A DNA stretch of 64,000 bases, from positions 248,001-312,000 of the forward strand of contig JAWQEG010001550.1 of the NCBI GenBank assembly GCA_033782935.1, given 5' to 3'. This DNA comes from Petrolisthes cinctipes. Its lineage: Eukaryota; Arthropoda; Malacostraca; Decapoda; Porcellanidae. Both the position numbers and the translations under genes were made by a program. The notes below the pieces were generated by a model. The model ran no database searches and had not been told where the DNA came from. It saw only the letters and a list, made by a program, of their open reading frames with translations. Below are positions 13,501 to 23,978 of the stretch, one piece after another (the first letter of the stretch is position 1; every line of letters starts with the position of its first letter).

Positions 13501-16500
13501 TCTTATTCCTTCCCATATCTTTTTTTCACCACCCTACTTTCATCCATTCTTCCACTGTGTATTATGTAGAAAGGTTTGAGAACTTAGGCACTTAAAAATG
13601 GACAAATAATTATGCTTCTCTCTCTCCCAGACTACCGTGCAATGAGGATTGCCAGACAGAAGAGCGGAACAGACGTTTGGCTTTGGCTCTTCAGATAGAA
13701 AACCCTGAGGCCAGGGAGAAGCTTGGCTCCTCCTCCTTGTATTCTGACTTCATGAAGGAGGAAGCACGCAAGGATCCTAACTTGGCTAAGACAGTTCATG
13801 ATGCGCTCACTGAACTGGTGCTCAGGGCTAAAGAGGTATGTAGGAGTGGTTACATGTTCTTTTTCTTTCACTTGTTTTTTTATTATTCAAATGTTCATTT
13901 TCTTTCTTGAGTCTTTATGTGAACTATAATATTAGGTTGGTTAGTATGATATAAATTATCTGTGGGTTCAGTGGCTATAAACATATGTGTGTGTGCATGC
14001 TTGCAAGCGTCATAAGGGGCTATACCATCCCTGTCCAGAGGAGAACCCCTACAGAGTGTTGGTGTAGCAGTGTAGTGTGTTATACTAGACATTCTGATAT
14101 AGATATACTGGAATAATGTTAGGACTGTTTATATAATTTTTGTGGTAGCTTTATATTGTTTGGTGTAGGGATGTGGCGTCCCCATCACCCACCATTCTTG
14201 CGATGGTGCTGTCAGCCTTGTTTCTCCTAAGATACAAGGGGAGGGAGTGAGGGTTGGGGACCCCGGTCTCTAACAATGACCCCTCTAAATGTTCAAATAG
14301 CCTCAGAGCTGGACTCCTTGCCTATCGAGGGTCCTGCACTGGCTCTAGAATCTCCCCACCCCTTGAAAAATGGGAAACACGATATTGATGATGTTGATGG
14401 TGTTATACTATAACTAATAAACTTTATTATCTTCCATCAAGTCAAAGCAAAAGAGTGTAATCCACTCCTTCCCCTCCATGAACCGAGAGAAGCGCCACTT
14501 CATACATGAGTATTGTGAACACTTTGGGTGCAAGAGTGAGTCATATGATGAGGAACCAAACAAAAATGTAGTGGCCACAGCAGTGCGAGGAATGGTAAGC
14601 ACATAGTCTCTCTACACAGCAAGTTTAATTGGTGTAGCCTACAGTTTCAGTTCAACATTATTATTAAACTGTTAATGCAGAAGTATTATACAATTAGTCT
14701 CTAATTTTATATATTCTTTTAATGGCTCATGAGCCCTTTTATAAATAGATAATTTTTGTAAGTCCAAATTTACTACTATAGCCTCTTCATCTAAATTCAT
14801 TTACAGTTATATGCATTATATCTCAAGCTTAAGTCAATGAGTGCTTAGATAACCACACTTAATTGCTATATTTTTCTTGTATGATAAATACAACCAAACA
14901 TGAATTATCCAACACTAATGTACTGTATTTATTGATGAATGTACAAAATGCATAGCATAGAATAGAATGAACAGACATCCTTCTCCCACTATGATATAAA
15001 AGGGGTGTTAATGCAGATCTTCCAGGCAGTTTTCATTGTGAAGTATAATTCAGCCCAGAAGATGTAAATGAAATAAAAGAAAATTTAGAAGACATTGGGG
15101 TAAAAATAATGGATATAGTCTATTTAATCTAATGAAGGGTCTAGACCCATGGAAAGCAATGGGACCAGGCAAAGTGTAGGACTGAATTCTGAAAGAATGT
15201 AGAGAATCACAAGTCAAACCAATACATAAAATTATACAATGCTTGTTCATAGATGGAAAATTCCCCTAAGAATGCAAAAGAGCAACTATAGTACTAATCT
15301 GTAAAGAGGGAGATAAAGAAACACACTAAACTTAAGACCAATTTCACATACTGGTGTAGTAACAGAAATTATTAAAAAATTATAAAGGGTAAATGGATGG
15401 GATTATTAGAGAAGAGACAAGAATTTACTGTTAGACTGGTTTTTAAAATGCAGGGTCATGTGTTTCAAACCTATTAGGATTTTACCCAAGAGAAATAGAT
15501 ATTGTACAGAAAAGAGAGAGATGGGTTGACTACATTTTCCTGGACTTAAAAAATGCATTTGTCAAGGTACTGGTACAGTATCATAGAGGAGAGTATTCTG
15601 AAAGTTACAATAAAATGGAGGCTTGAAAGCAAACCTGATTGAATAGGTAAAAGACTACCAGTGAGATAAAAAGATGAAAACCTTAAATAGAGATGTTAGG
15701 TCAGAATAGAGAAACAGATTGTGATGTAAAATGCCTCAATAAAGTATGTAAACTATTAGCTGATAGTATATTGTTGGAATAAATAGGACCACACCAAAGT
15801 AAACGATGCATATTATCTATATAAGAGTTTTACTATTTCGACTCGGACAGAATGCAATGGAAAATGTGAAGCGATTACTAATGCCCTAATGAAACTGCTC
15901 ACCTACAATCCTTAAACAGTTCCAAATATTCCCATATGGCAACTCATAGCCCATTGTTGCAATTGGTATTAGAGATTAAATTACCATTTTTACAGCTGCC
16001 TTTTCTCGACAATGATTTTTCAGAGTTATCTATGTAACATTTTATCACATTTCAATTATCTTAAACACACGTGTATAAGTGTTAAAACAAAGACAAATTT
16101 AGAAAAGTTGGATGTCACTACATGCTTACCAACCCTACTTGGAGCAGCGCGAGTGATCACACAACTATTTACCTCCAAGTGCATATCATATATGTTTAAA
16201 TTACTGTACACTACAGTACAGTATTTAATTGCATAATCTAAATTAAGGCAAGAGTATGTTTCAAAAAAGTTTATATTGTTTTAATCATTTTATGTTCATT
16301 TTTTCCCTCAAGTCTTCATTTTACTCTAGTATTGTTTATATGTATATATTGCAGTGCTTCTTACCCCCTCTGAGTGTGCTGGCTCATATAAAACGAGAGC
16401 AAGGGCAGAGGAAGGTTCCTGCTCCGGTTTGGTCCCGCAAATCACCAGTGACGTAAGTAATGAAGTTGTAAAATCAATATTTTTCTGTTTAATATGTTTT

Positions 16501-17898
16501 CTATGCAGTGGTGCTAGTACCATAATCTCTCAAGGAAACTGTCAAGATATGCTTACAGCACCAGTTATATTATCAATCTATATATTTATAGCTTATTTAT
16601 AGATGTTTTCCTGGATGGTTCTTACTCTAACATCCTGGAGGAGCATGGGATTCTGTTCTTTAATCTGTTTTGCTGTCAGGGTGAGACTTTTCTCCAACTG
16701 TCTCCATATGTGACTCAAAGTTCTACCACCTTCCCCCAACATGTTTGTGATAAGGAATCTCGCACTCAGCAGAGGTCTTAAATGTATTTATGAGTCAACA
16801 TATTGTAACTTGGTTTATGCCAGTTTTCTGATTTATTTCCTTGTTAACTAACTAGTTTGCGAGACAAAGCAAGCGACCGGGTACTTAAGAAAGTTACCAT
16901 GTAGTTATTTTTTCTCAAATGATTTTTTCATGCCATCTACAGTGGCAAAATATTATTTTTTTTCAGTTAGCTCCTCACAACTGTAAGCGATTACATCAAT
17001 TTGCACTGACTGTAGCTTCACCTCCCATGGGAGATATCACACAAAGTCACCACATTGATACTAATAGTATAGCATTGAAATCAAACTTCCCTTATTACAA
17101 CAATCACATGAGCAGCCACATAATAGGTGATGGTGTTGCCAAACCTCTACTATAATTATAATTTCCACACTCATAATGAGGACTTAAGTCCAGTACCACC
17201 AGATTCTGTATTGTGTCAGATGTTGCTGTTATGCGTATTGATATATTTTAATATTAGTGTAGGGCTGAGACAGGGGTGTGTCCGGTCAACATGGCTGTCC
17301 AATATATATATGTATGGTTGTATGAGAGAGATGAAGGCCAAAGTGGATGGCCTAGGGGCGAAGCTGACAGTGAATGAAATAAATTGGTCCTTGGTGGCAA
17401 ATTTATTTATGGATAACACTGTGTTGATGGCTGAGAGTGAAAGCGAGTTACAGAGGGTGGTGGATGAGTTTGTCTGTATGTAAACGAAGGAAACTGAAGG
17501 TGGATGTTGGTAAAAGTAAGGTGATGGTATTTGAGAGAGCAGAAACTGAAGTGATTGACTTTGCTACACCCTACGGAGTGGGAGTACCAACTAGGACTAA
17601 GTGTGAGATAACTCTGGGAGGTGAGAGGTATTGAGTTGTGGAACCTGGTGTGAAAGGCAGATCTCTGGGTAGATGGCAGTAATTGGGGGGAGTTCCCGGA
17701 GGGAATGAGATGTCGGAGCTATAGATAGATATATTTCCACTTCCCATGTTTATTTATTTATGTTTTCTGTTTTACAGTGAAAGTAGCCAAGGGATGCAAA
17801 AGTTGGAAAAAACACGAGCTGTAAAGAAGGAAACAACCCCTACAACCCCTACTGCCACCAAGTCTCCTCCTATTGATTATTTTGACTTTGAAGATTAA
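2864..17898 (+). CDS. NFX1: NFX1-type zinc finger protein (shuttle craft homologue), full coding span
   Basis: Thirteen coding exons (2864-4595, 6515-6740, 7482-7645, 8257-8453, 8679-8957, 9177-9316, 9545-9758, 11480-11710, 12600-12781, 13631-13835, 14442-14594, 16355-16452, 17778-17898) join in one frame of 1313 codons. All introns are GT..AG and all phases match. Order: Tyr/Gln/Asn-rich N-terminus with RGG patches near residues 256-274, 342-361 and 459-470; C4HC3 RING at about 540-585; a long series of NFX1-type fingers at about 600-1080; an R3H domain at about 1150-1240; acidic end IDYFDFED, close to the vertebrate NFX1 end. NFX1/shuttle craft proteins act in the nucleus as transcription regulators and bind poly(A)-binding protein and RNA; the RING has been linked to ubiquitin ligase activity. 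The start is the first ATG after an acceptor at 2854. The paralogue NFXL1 is less likely because it lacks the R3H domain and this C-terminus. Confidence 0.95.
5160..5399 (+). mobile_element. Degenerate RTE-like LINE 3' end in NFX1 intron
   Basis: Translation gives diverged pieces like [13 protein letters not shown] and [12 protein letters not shown] that align with the end of the intact copy at 34763-35609 (EEFVKKVYGSEV, RVEEYVKERN). The sequence ends in a GAGCCATAGATAGG..TAGATAGATAGATA tail, the same tail type as the other copies. Confidence 0.6.
5631..6251. mobile_element. Non-autonomous DNA element with long terminal inverted repeats, family F
   Basis: The left end ATTGTCAGTCTGGTGTCTGT..GAGTTTCAC is matched in reverse by the right end CTTTGAAACCCGGGCAGCCAC..GATTGGCAAT. 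A shorter relative with similar ends lies at 38637-38829. The inside has no meaningful open frame. It sits in NFX1 intron 1. Confidence 0.55.
6515..6740 (+). CDS. NFX1: NFX1 coding exon 2: end of RING and first NFX1 finger
   Basis: Residues 578-652. Acceptor TTGCAG at 6514 and donor GTTGGA at 6741. WRCPAC supplies the last two RING cysteines. FCGKV and EPEWNR match the linker seen in vertebrate NFX1. The finger CGEVCGRRR then [16 protein letters not shown] follows. Confidence 0.93.
7011..7226. mobile_element. MITE with GTACAGTTG ends, family D
   Basis: The left end TGTACAGTTGTCTCCACTAG is matched in reverse by CCAGTGAAGGCAACTATAC at the right. The interior repeats an inverted TGGGTTTGGCGAAATGTGG / TTTCACTAAACCCAC pair. 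The whole element has a second copy at 54295-54516. It sits in NFX1 intron 2. Confidence 0.65.
7482..7645 (+). CDS. NFX1: NFX1 coding exon 3: NFX1 finger
   Basis: Residues 653-707. Contains [12 protein letters not shown] and the finger [11 protein letters not shown] then [15 protein letters not shown]. Acceptor TTTCAG, donor GTGAGC; phase 2 in, phase 1 out. Confidence 0.92.
8257..8453 (+). CDS. NFX1: NFX1 coding exon 4: NFX1 finger
   Basis: Residues 708-773. Contains [12 protein letters not shown], then [16 protein letters not shown] and [11 protein letters not shown]. Acceptor ATTCAG, donor GTTAGA. Confidence 0.92.
8679..8957 (+). CDS. NFX1: NFX1 coding exon 5: NFX1 finger
   Basis: Residues 774-866. 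Contains [13 protein letters not shown], a diverged finger with the GVPGAFHQC insertion typical of this repeat in NFX1, and [11 protein letters not shown]. Acceptor ATTAG, donor GTTTGT; phase 0 on both sides. Confidence 0.92.
9177..9316 (+). CDS. NFX1: NFX1 coding exon 6: two NFX1 fingers
   Basis: Residues 867-912. [14 protein letters not shown] and [21 protein letters not shown] are very close to the vertebrate sequence. Acceptor TGCAG at 9176, donor GTGGGA at 9317. Confidence 0.93.
9545..9758 (+). CDS. NFX1: NFX1 coding exon 7: conserved [12 protein letters not shown] segment
   Basis: Residues 913-984. [16 protein letters not shown] and YPPVPCGT are the best conserved stretch of the family. 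A finger [18 protein letters not shown] follows. Acceptor ACAG at 9544, donor GTATGA at 9759. Confidence 0.93.
10367..10733. mobile_element. Mariner-like MITE in NFX1 intron
   Basis: The left end is TA-CAGGGTGTTTCTAAAATGCACC-ATCAAACCTTGA. The right end, reversed, reads TGTTTCTGAAATACACCATC-AAACTTTGA, so the terminal repeats are about 30 bp with few mismatches. CAGGGTGTTTC beginnings beside TA are typical of mariner-type elements. The 300-bp centre is unrelated to any transposase I can see. Confidence 0.65.
11480..11710 (+). CDS. NFX1: NFX1 coding exon 8: two NFX1 fingers
   Basis: Residues 985-1061. Contains [20 protein letters not shown] and [14 protein letters not shown]. The first codons (ATGATGCGACGG) are read through from the previous exon and are not a start. 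Acceptor CTCAG, donor GTTAGT; phase 0 on both sides. Confidence 0.92.
12600..12781 (+). CDS. NFX1: NFX1 coding exon 9: last cysteine-rich part
   Basis: Residues 1062-1121. [16 protein letters not shown] matches the CECGRRKE segment of the family. A helical linker ([16 protein letters not shown]) follows. Acceptor TTTCAG, donor GTTAGT. Confidence 0.92.
12939..13199 (-). other. Unassigned 86-codon antisense frame in an NFX1 intron
   Basis: An open frame on the strand opposite NFX1, acidic and Ser-rich ([19 protein letters not shown]), with protein-like composition, unlike the AT-rich low-complexity frames around it. An in-frame stop lies a few codons before the ATG and no clear splice signals were found, so it is probably a leftover of a mobile element gene. 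Function not recognised. Confidence 0.25.
13436..13461. repeat. TC microsatellite
   Basis: CTGTCTGTCTCTCTCTCTCT-type dinucleotide run in NFX1 intron 9. Confidence 0.85.
13631..13835 (+). CDS. NFX1: NFX1 coding exon 10: linker into R3H
   Basis: Residues 1122-1190. [18 protein letters not shown] and [12 protein letters not shown] match the helix region before the R3H domain of NFX1. Acceptor CCCAG, donor GTATGT. Confidence 0.92.
14163..14405 (+). repeat. SINE-like dispersed repeat with GATGAT tail
   Basis: Starts near GATGTGGCGTCCCCATC and CCACCATTCTTGCGATGGTG and ends CCCCACCCCTTGAAAAATGG then a GATGATGTTGATGG tail. Pieces of the same family recur at 48790-48842 (the ACCATTCTTGCGATGGTGCAGTCAGCCT head) and at 48680-48745 and 29080-29130 (the tail end). 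It sits directly before NFX1 exon 11. No RNA polymerase III boxes were identified, so SINE is a provisional label. Confidence 0.5.
14442..14594 (+). CDS. NFX1: NFX1 coding exon 11: R3H domain
   Basis: Residues 1191-1241. [18 protein letters not shown] followed by [18 protein letters not shown] is the R3H signature (Arg then three residues then His: RHFIH region), a single-strand nucleic acid binding fold. Acceptor CAAG, donor GTAAGC. Confidence 0.92.
15030..15600 (+). pseudogene. Broken LINE reverse transcriptase (Jockey/CR1-like) in NFX1 intron
   Basis: With stops and shifts, the + strand reads [29 protein letters not shown] and [21 protein letters not shown], then [16 protein letters not shown]. 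These are the N-terminal and motif A blocks of a non-LTR reverse transcriptase (family form: DPWKAPGPDG, P.Y.WK.A.I.PI.K.GD, D..KAFD.V). Many stops mean it is dead. Confidence 0.75.
16355..16452 (+). CDS. NFX1: NFX1 coding exon 12
   Basis: Residues 1242-1273. [20 protein letters not shown] corresponds to the PTTLTGVLERE region of vertebrate NFX1, followed by a basic Pro-rich stretch. Acceptor TTGCAG at 16354, donor GTAAGT at 16453. Confidence 0.88.
17255..17737 (+). pseudogene. RTE-like LINE fragment with mutated active site, GATA tail
   Basis: Reads [18 protein letters not shown], then [20 protein letters not shown] and [20 protein letters not shown]. The usual ADD catalytic motif is MDN here, and the frame breaks at about 17480. 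The 3' part jumps to the element's end (AACCTGGTGTGAAAGGCAG, GGGGGGAGTTCCCGGAGGG) and closes with GAGCTATAGATAGATA, like the copy at 34763-35632. It lies in NFX1 intron 12, just before the last exon. Confidence 0.8.
17778..17898 (+). CDS. NFX1: NFX1 coding exon 13: C-terminus and stop
   Basis: Residues 1274-1313 and TAA. Thr/Pro-rich tail ending [10 protein letters not shown], matching the family's IDYFDVQD end. Acceptor TTACAG at 17777. The joining codon AC+T gives Thr and keeps the frame. Confidence 0.93.
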
Positions 17899-18175
17899 GG
17901 AAACTCTTTCTAAATCCTAGCAAGTTATATATATCTGTGTTAGTATTTCTTTATTCAAAGGGAGATTAGGAAGATTTTCATGGTTTTTGTTTATAGTAGT
18001 TATACTGTAAAAGAATATATCTTTGTATACAGGGTAATCTTTGGGTTTGTTAAGTACTGTTTAATGTAATGACAGAATTATTGTTGCAGTAGGTGCCAAC
18101 AAGTAGTCAATTTATGAATAATAACAATTGGGAATATTTGGAGCATTGAAGTTCGAAGATTATTAGCAACAATTC

Positions 18176-18181
18176 AATAAA
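18176..18181 (+). terminator. Candidate NFX1 polyadenylation signal
   Basis: AATAAA about 280 bases after the NFX1 stop codon, followed by a T-rich stretch (TGTCATTTTTTAATG). First canonical hexamer downstream of the gene. Not proven. Confidence 0.4.
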
Positions 18182-19583
18182 TCATCAAAGACTAAGGTAA
18201 TATCCTGTCATTTTTTAATGACAGTATTTAATGTACTGTATGGAGCCCTTCTATTTTCTGAAATGGTAGTTACTCTTTGTTGTTTTCAGTAGTTAAATGT
18301 CTTTTTAATTAATGAGTTTTTCCCATCATTAAAACAGTTATTTTAGGCTATTTCCTTTAACTGAAATGCATAAATTTGCTTCAAGCTTGCTGCCAATACA
18401 GTATATGACTAAAGATGTTTGAGTGGAGACGATCAGAATGCAACAACTAATCATCCAAGTCATTTCAAGCACGTAAGTTTGATGCAAAAGTTGCTTCAGC
18501 ATTTAATTAAAAATACTTCATTTTTAATGTGATGCTGCAATAATTTTCCATGTATACTGGTAATGATTTATTGTATTTTCTCACAGATAACCACTGGTAC
18601 CTTTATTTTATTATTATTTCACACTGAATTCTGTGTTGAGGAAATTAAGTACTACTATGTAGCATGATGAAAACTATATATGTACTGTATTGTAGGGCCC
18701 CCATTCAAGAGAGAATTTGGTGAACAAAGGAGCTCATTTAAATGGATTTCATATGATTATCACTCATATTCACACTCATATGCACATCGATACTCCTACA
18801 GTATAAAGAATAAATTCATAGTAACGTGCTCTGCCATTTCCTCCCTTGTTATACAAGGTCTTCTAGGCCCAGGTGGTCTTCCTTCATCCTCAGTCATCAT
18901 AATAAGGTGCAATAAACAAGACAGAACATTGCAGAAATGTTTATTTTACTTTTTATTATGGAAAGGGCCTCTCCTCAATATCAGTTAATTAAGCCACTTG
19001 ACACAGTTCACCTTCCTATAGGGTAAGCCACATCTGTTCCTATGAGGTAACATGACATATAGTATATGAGAATAAGTATAGGCTCTCACCACTTGCACTT
19101 GAAGCCACACTAACTCTTAGAACATTCACACATCACATTTTGAACTCTGGAACCTGTGGCCTGATGGGACTGGTAATTGCTTTATTCTTCAAGTTGGAGT
19201 GTTTTAATGGGACCTTGTTCAAACAAAAGCTAATTTACGATGCACCTTTTATTCCGATCTCTTGAGTTACCAACGTACATACAAACCCATACAGATATAT
19301 TTTTCATATTACAGTAAATAGCTTCTACAGAGGTATAGTATAGGGGAGAGGTGTTATGCAAGGCTATAGTTGAGGCTAATTTTTCTCCTCACTAATCACT
19401 GACATTGCCCCACAACACCTCGTCCTCCACCATCACTACTACAACATCGCCGTCTATCATCATCATCACACTCTATCACCACCATCACCACTTCAGTTTC
19501 ACTTGTGTAGAGTGAGATGTGCACACTTAATTGGCTATATTCAGATTTTCACTGCTCCGTATGGTGGGTTGCTTAGCTTGAGC
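18182..19583. other. AT-rich intergenic DNA, nothing recognised
   Basis: Contains only short incidental frames and a few TCA/ATC-rich stretches (about 19440-19500). I see no gene or clear element. Confidence 0.4.
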
Positions 19584-19909
19584 GACAGTAGACCCTCGAT
19601 ATAACGAACCAATTGGGAGAAAGGGGCTGATGTTATATCCAAAAATTCTTTATAAAAGATGGTCGGTATTTCTGTCTCCTATTTTGATTTATACAGTCAC
19701 TTGTTCAGTGGTACAGAGAAACATACAGCACTGTAATCAGTGCTTAGTCACTTCACTGCACTGTAGACGTTGGTCGGCTCATTCCATTTATCGCATATAC
19801 AATACCTTTGTTCAGTATATCCATAGCTAGTTCAAGTAGAACAAATAGGTCGTAATATCTGAAATTTGTTATACTGTAATGAAGTTTGTTATTTTGGGGG
19901 CTTACTGTA
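19584..19909. mobile_element. Tigger/pogo-like MITE
   Basis: The left end CAGTAGACCCTCGATATAAC-GAAC and the right end, reversed, CAGTAAGCCCCCAAAATAAC-AAAC are terminal inverted repeats of the pogo/Tigger type (CAGTA, then a run of C, then ATAAC). The 325-bp length and lack of open frame make it non-autonomous. A stretch beginning CAGTAATACCCCAATGTAC at 63160 looks like the end of a related element. Confidence 0.55.
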
Positions 19910-20716
19910 TACTGTAATTATATGTTTCAATTGATCATTATTTTTTTTTTTTTTTGCCATTTGCTTAAAGTGAGGCTCTCATAGTTTGAGCTCACTTAAA
20001 TGGGGGCCCTACTATTTATTGTTTGTAGATAATGGCATTAACAACAATGCTCTTATATACCAAGTTCAGTATTCTAAGAAAGACTTGGAACATGGCTGTG
20101 GTACTCTTTCAAAATTTGAATTTTTATTTTATTGTTAATGTTAATGTCCTAGATGCAGGAACTTTTCTTCCTAACTAATGATGATGGCATTCCTGGAGAT
20201 AGAAAGCAAGATATTATCATTATTATTACTGGTGTGAGAAGGTGGTTTAATTATTGGCAGATATTGGCATGAGTAGTATTGGTATTTGTGTGAGTACCCA
20301 TTATCTTTTCATGCTGTACCACTGTTCCCATATCACACTTGGGAGAATCATACTGGAACAGAGATTGATGGGAAATGTATATGATATTCTTAGAGGAAAT
20401 TTGGTTAGTCAGTAAGCAAGGAAAGATCTGTGAGCAAAAACTGTTATTTTAATGGTGACACCTGGATGAGGGGTGAGCAAATAGCAAGACAATGTAGGAT
20501 TAGAAAGAAAAATAATAGTTTGGATCTGTTAAGTGAGTGGCAGAAGTAATGGGAAGACCTTTAATTTACCTTGGATACATGAGAGGCACAATATGTAAAG
20601 GAGAGGATGTGAAAAGACAAAAAAAGTTAACAGTAAAATACTTGCACATATTCTCCCACAGTCAAGGAGGAAGTAAGGTGTCGGGAATGTTGGCCAGGTG
20701 AGATTGATTTTGAAGT

Positions 20717-20876
20717 TATGGGAAAGTACAGTGTTGGTAAATCTAGAGTATCTTATTCCGCCAAACTATTCCAAGCAACAGGCCACCATTATTTTTGACA
20801 ATCTAGCCCTATTCCCTGGCATGCTCTGGAGGAATCAAGCCGCCACTAATGTACCAAAGGTGTACTATCCCCTTAA
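20717..20876 (+). mobile_element. Hairpin MITE, family A
   Basis: Shares GTGTTGGTAAATCT, CCAAACTATTCCAAGCAACA and GGCCACCATTATTTTTG with the copies at 23819 and 28327. Right end TACTATCCCCTTAA. The left end has drifted (GGGAAAGTACAG). Confidence 0.65.
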
Positions 20877-21551
20877 TCTGTCTTAGGATACCAAACATAA
20901 GACTAGATGATGATTGTTCAAACTTGACACTAGGAAGAGGAGTGAACCTGGATTTTAGCTTTGACACCTATCAATGGGTGAACCACCTTACATAATGAAT
21001 GGGTAAATTTAAACTGTTAATGGAGAGCTAAATACACTCTCAAATGGTGGAGTATACAAGGTGTAGGTCGTACTATACCGGACGTCTTTATTTTACAAGG
21101 TAACTGTAAGAATATGATAAGAAACACATACAAAGACAAAATATATTAGTGTTGTACTTTATATAATTTTATGTGGAGCCTCCACTGACTGTAGATGAAC
21201 ACCAGGGGGCAGGCATTTAGATGGTTGCAGGTAGTACAGCCTTATATATGTGTTGGATGTATTGGCACCTTGTTGAGGTACAGCCACAATTAAATATCCA
21301 CCTAAATTTTCCTTCCATCATAACAATTATCTTGGTAATAAAGAACAACACATGTATGATTTTGCATTGGTTGTGTTGACATAAGGTATTGTATGATTAT
21401 ATTTAGATGTGCGACTCATTTCTTTACACGATGGGAGGAAAATGTTGGTGGATATTTGATTGCTGTTGTACAATATCCTCATTGATAGTAAACCTTCTCA
21501 ATAATTATTTGGTTTGGGGGCAAAGGTGTCCTTTTATGCTGAAAGTTGGTG

Positions 21552-21709
21552 AAGGGGATAGTGCAGTGTTGGTAATTCAGGAGCAACTGATTTTTCAAAC
21601 TATTTCAACTATCAGGCCACCATCATTGTTGTTAATCTGGCCCCGTTCCTTGGCATACTTTGGAAGAATCAAGGTGCTCTAATGTACCAAAAGTGTATTA
21701 CCCCCTTAA
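21552..21709 (+). mobile_element. Hairpin MITE, family A
   Basis: AAGGGGATAGTGCAGTGTTGG at the left, inverted as AAAGTGTATTACCCCCTTAA at the right. The core has the family's CAGGCCACCATCATTGTTG and TTGGAAGAATCAAGGTGC blocks. Confidence 0.7.
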
Positions 21710-22989
21710 CTAGAAAAACTGTACAGTATACATGAGTTATGCCTTGATAACAGAGGAGTATGTCACTTTGCATTACTGTACCTGCATATCAAAGAATATA
21801 TACAGGTACTTATGATATAACTCAGGACTAAGGGAGGAATGCCATTAAAAATGTAACTAAAACAAGATAAAAACATTCAGGAAACTATTAGAGATAAGTT
21901 CAACAGAGTCATCCAAAAAACATCATCAATGCCCTAATTCCCCCCCCCCCATTTTTTTCAAGTAGTGGGGGATTCAGAGACAGATGGAAAAATTACATAA
22001 GAATAACAGGAAGTGACCAATACTCAGTGAAACGGGCCAACCTCTCTTTCATTTCCTCTCTTAAGCTTGTGAAATTCTCAGATCCCCATCACAAAAAAAT
22101 ACCCATACATTATCTCTGATATGCATAGTTAATAGAAAATGACTTATACCACTGTACGGTAATGTACTGTATTTAATGTACAACTCATGCACAATAGTTG
22201 TGCAATATTATACAACAAATGATTGGTTGTTACATATGGATATTTTCAGTAGCATGAAATGGTCATTCAGTACAGTATATCGAGTCTTGTTATAGGGAGA
22301 GTTTACTGTGTAGACATTCTTCATTATATTCTCACATGGCCATTCTATCAGAGACTTTCCACGTGCACCTCCACACCCTCCTTCCTAAATGCTGTAAAAG
22401 GATGCCTTCACATGCTGACCCCAAGTTGAATAGCACCAAATGTCCACTTCCTCTACCATAAATGGAAGATGTTATATAGAATTCAACTCTGAGCAACTAG
22501 TTTCACAAATATATGAACTGGGGTTGTAAGATATCAAGAAGGAATAATTAATGGTACATGTACAGTAATATGATACAGTATACAGTATTGTTAACTTTCA
22601 CTTCACTGATTTTTTCTTGGCCTGTTATAATGTGTGGGTGGTGGTGGTGTTGAGAGTGTATAGACACCTGACTGGAGCTGTGCACCAGGCAGTCTTATCT
22701 AGGTTCAAAGGTGTTGGAAGTGGCCGGGAGGTTTTTCGCTCATGTCATGCAACTATTGTACTGGGAATAGGTTAGCTGGTCTCCCTTAAAGGATCTAGCT
22801 AACATAGCCCAGCCTCAGGGCTCCCAACACACCTTTGGACATGAATGTTAACTATTCCTTATAAAATTCTACTATATTGAGTATTTATTTTTTATTTGTA
22901 TGAAACATGATAACAGAGTGAATTGCTATGAAGGGTGATTGATAAATTAGTGACTTAATATAGGATTCATTTTGAGAAAATCAGATGCA

Positions 22990-23700
22990 TTTATGATTCA
23001 ATATACTCTCTTACATTAAAACACTTAGTTCGGTGACCACAGAGGTACAGAGGATACGGATACCTTCTATGTAGAAGTCACTGCCTTCAGCCCCAATGAA
23101 ATTGTTCACAGCATTAAGGATGTTATCTTTTATTGGTAACCATTGTACTTCTTTTTAATTTTCAGGAAGAGGTAGTCGGTGGTTGTCAAAGTGGGTGTTT
23201 TATCATTTTGAACCCACATTTCTAGATAGCCTAGCAGCCATGGCCACTGTGGATATGTGGATGAATATCAAACTCGATAAGTTTAGCATTTTGGTTCTTA
23301 ATTTTTTGCTGTAGCTGTCTCAGGATATTAATGTAATGGCTTGGTGGTAGTGTGACCTTTTGCCAGATGGTCCACCAACAACACTCCTATATCCTATAAA
23401 ACAGAGGCCTTCATCATTTTGGCTTTCATTGTAGACAGAGAAGCTGGGTGTTTCCATTCAGTTATTTTTAGTTGGAAGCGAGGGATCCAAGTTTCATTCA
23501 CAATCATGAATCACTGGAGAAAACTTTTGGATTCTGCTTCACAAATGGCAACACTGTCCCATAAATGGTACACTGGGCATAATTGGAGTTAGTGGCGATG
23601 GCTGCATGGGCACTTTCCTAGGAGATGTCTCAGCTTGGTGGAAGTGTAATTCTGTTTGTTGTCAATCTGCCACAATGATTTCATGAATTGTGGCAATAGT
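22990..23700 (-). pseudogene. Dead mariner-family transposase
   Basis: The reverse strand reads VNETWIPRFQLKITEWKHP, KAKMMKASVL then a stop, then DIGVLLVDHLAKGHTTT. This matches the catalytic middle of mariner transposases (family form: DETWV..Y.PE.K.QS.EW, KVM.SVFWD..GVLLVDFL..GTT). The first Asp of the triad is Asn-Glu-Thr here, and there are several stops and shifts. The reading continues weakly to about 22990 (VQNDKTPTLTTTDY). Terminal repeats were not located. Confidence 0.75.
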
Positions 23701-23818
23701 AAATGGCTTTACTGAACAAGGATTCCCTTCCAGGTTCTCATTGCTACATAAGTAAGAAGCCGTTATCTTGACCATGCTGTACATAGAAGCATCATGCCCT
23801 TGTGGACCTCTTTAAGTG

Positions 23819-23978
23819 TTAAGGGGGTAGTACAATGCTAGTAAATCTGGAGCAACTCATTCCTCCAAACTATTCCAAGCAACAGGCCACCATTATTTTT
23901 GTTCACCTGGTCCTGTTTCCTGGCATACATTGGGGGAATCAAGGTGCTCCAATGTACCAAGAGTATACTATCCCCTTG
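23819..23978 (+). mobile_element. Hairpin MITE, family A
   Basis: TTAAGGGGGTAGTACAATGC at the left, ATACTATCCCCTTGAG at the right. The core TCCTCCAAACTATTCCAAGC and GGCCACCATTATTTTTG is shared with four other copies in the window. Confidence 0.75.

Noticed and set aside
20400..20690. LINE fragment (TFIYLGYMRGTICKGED-like reading)
   Set aside because: The resemblance to the YLG block of LINE proteins is too short and needs frame changes; not listed as a feature.
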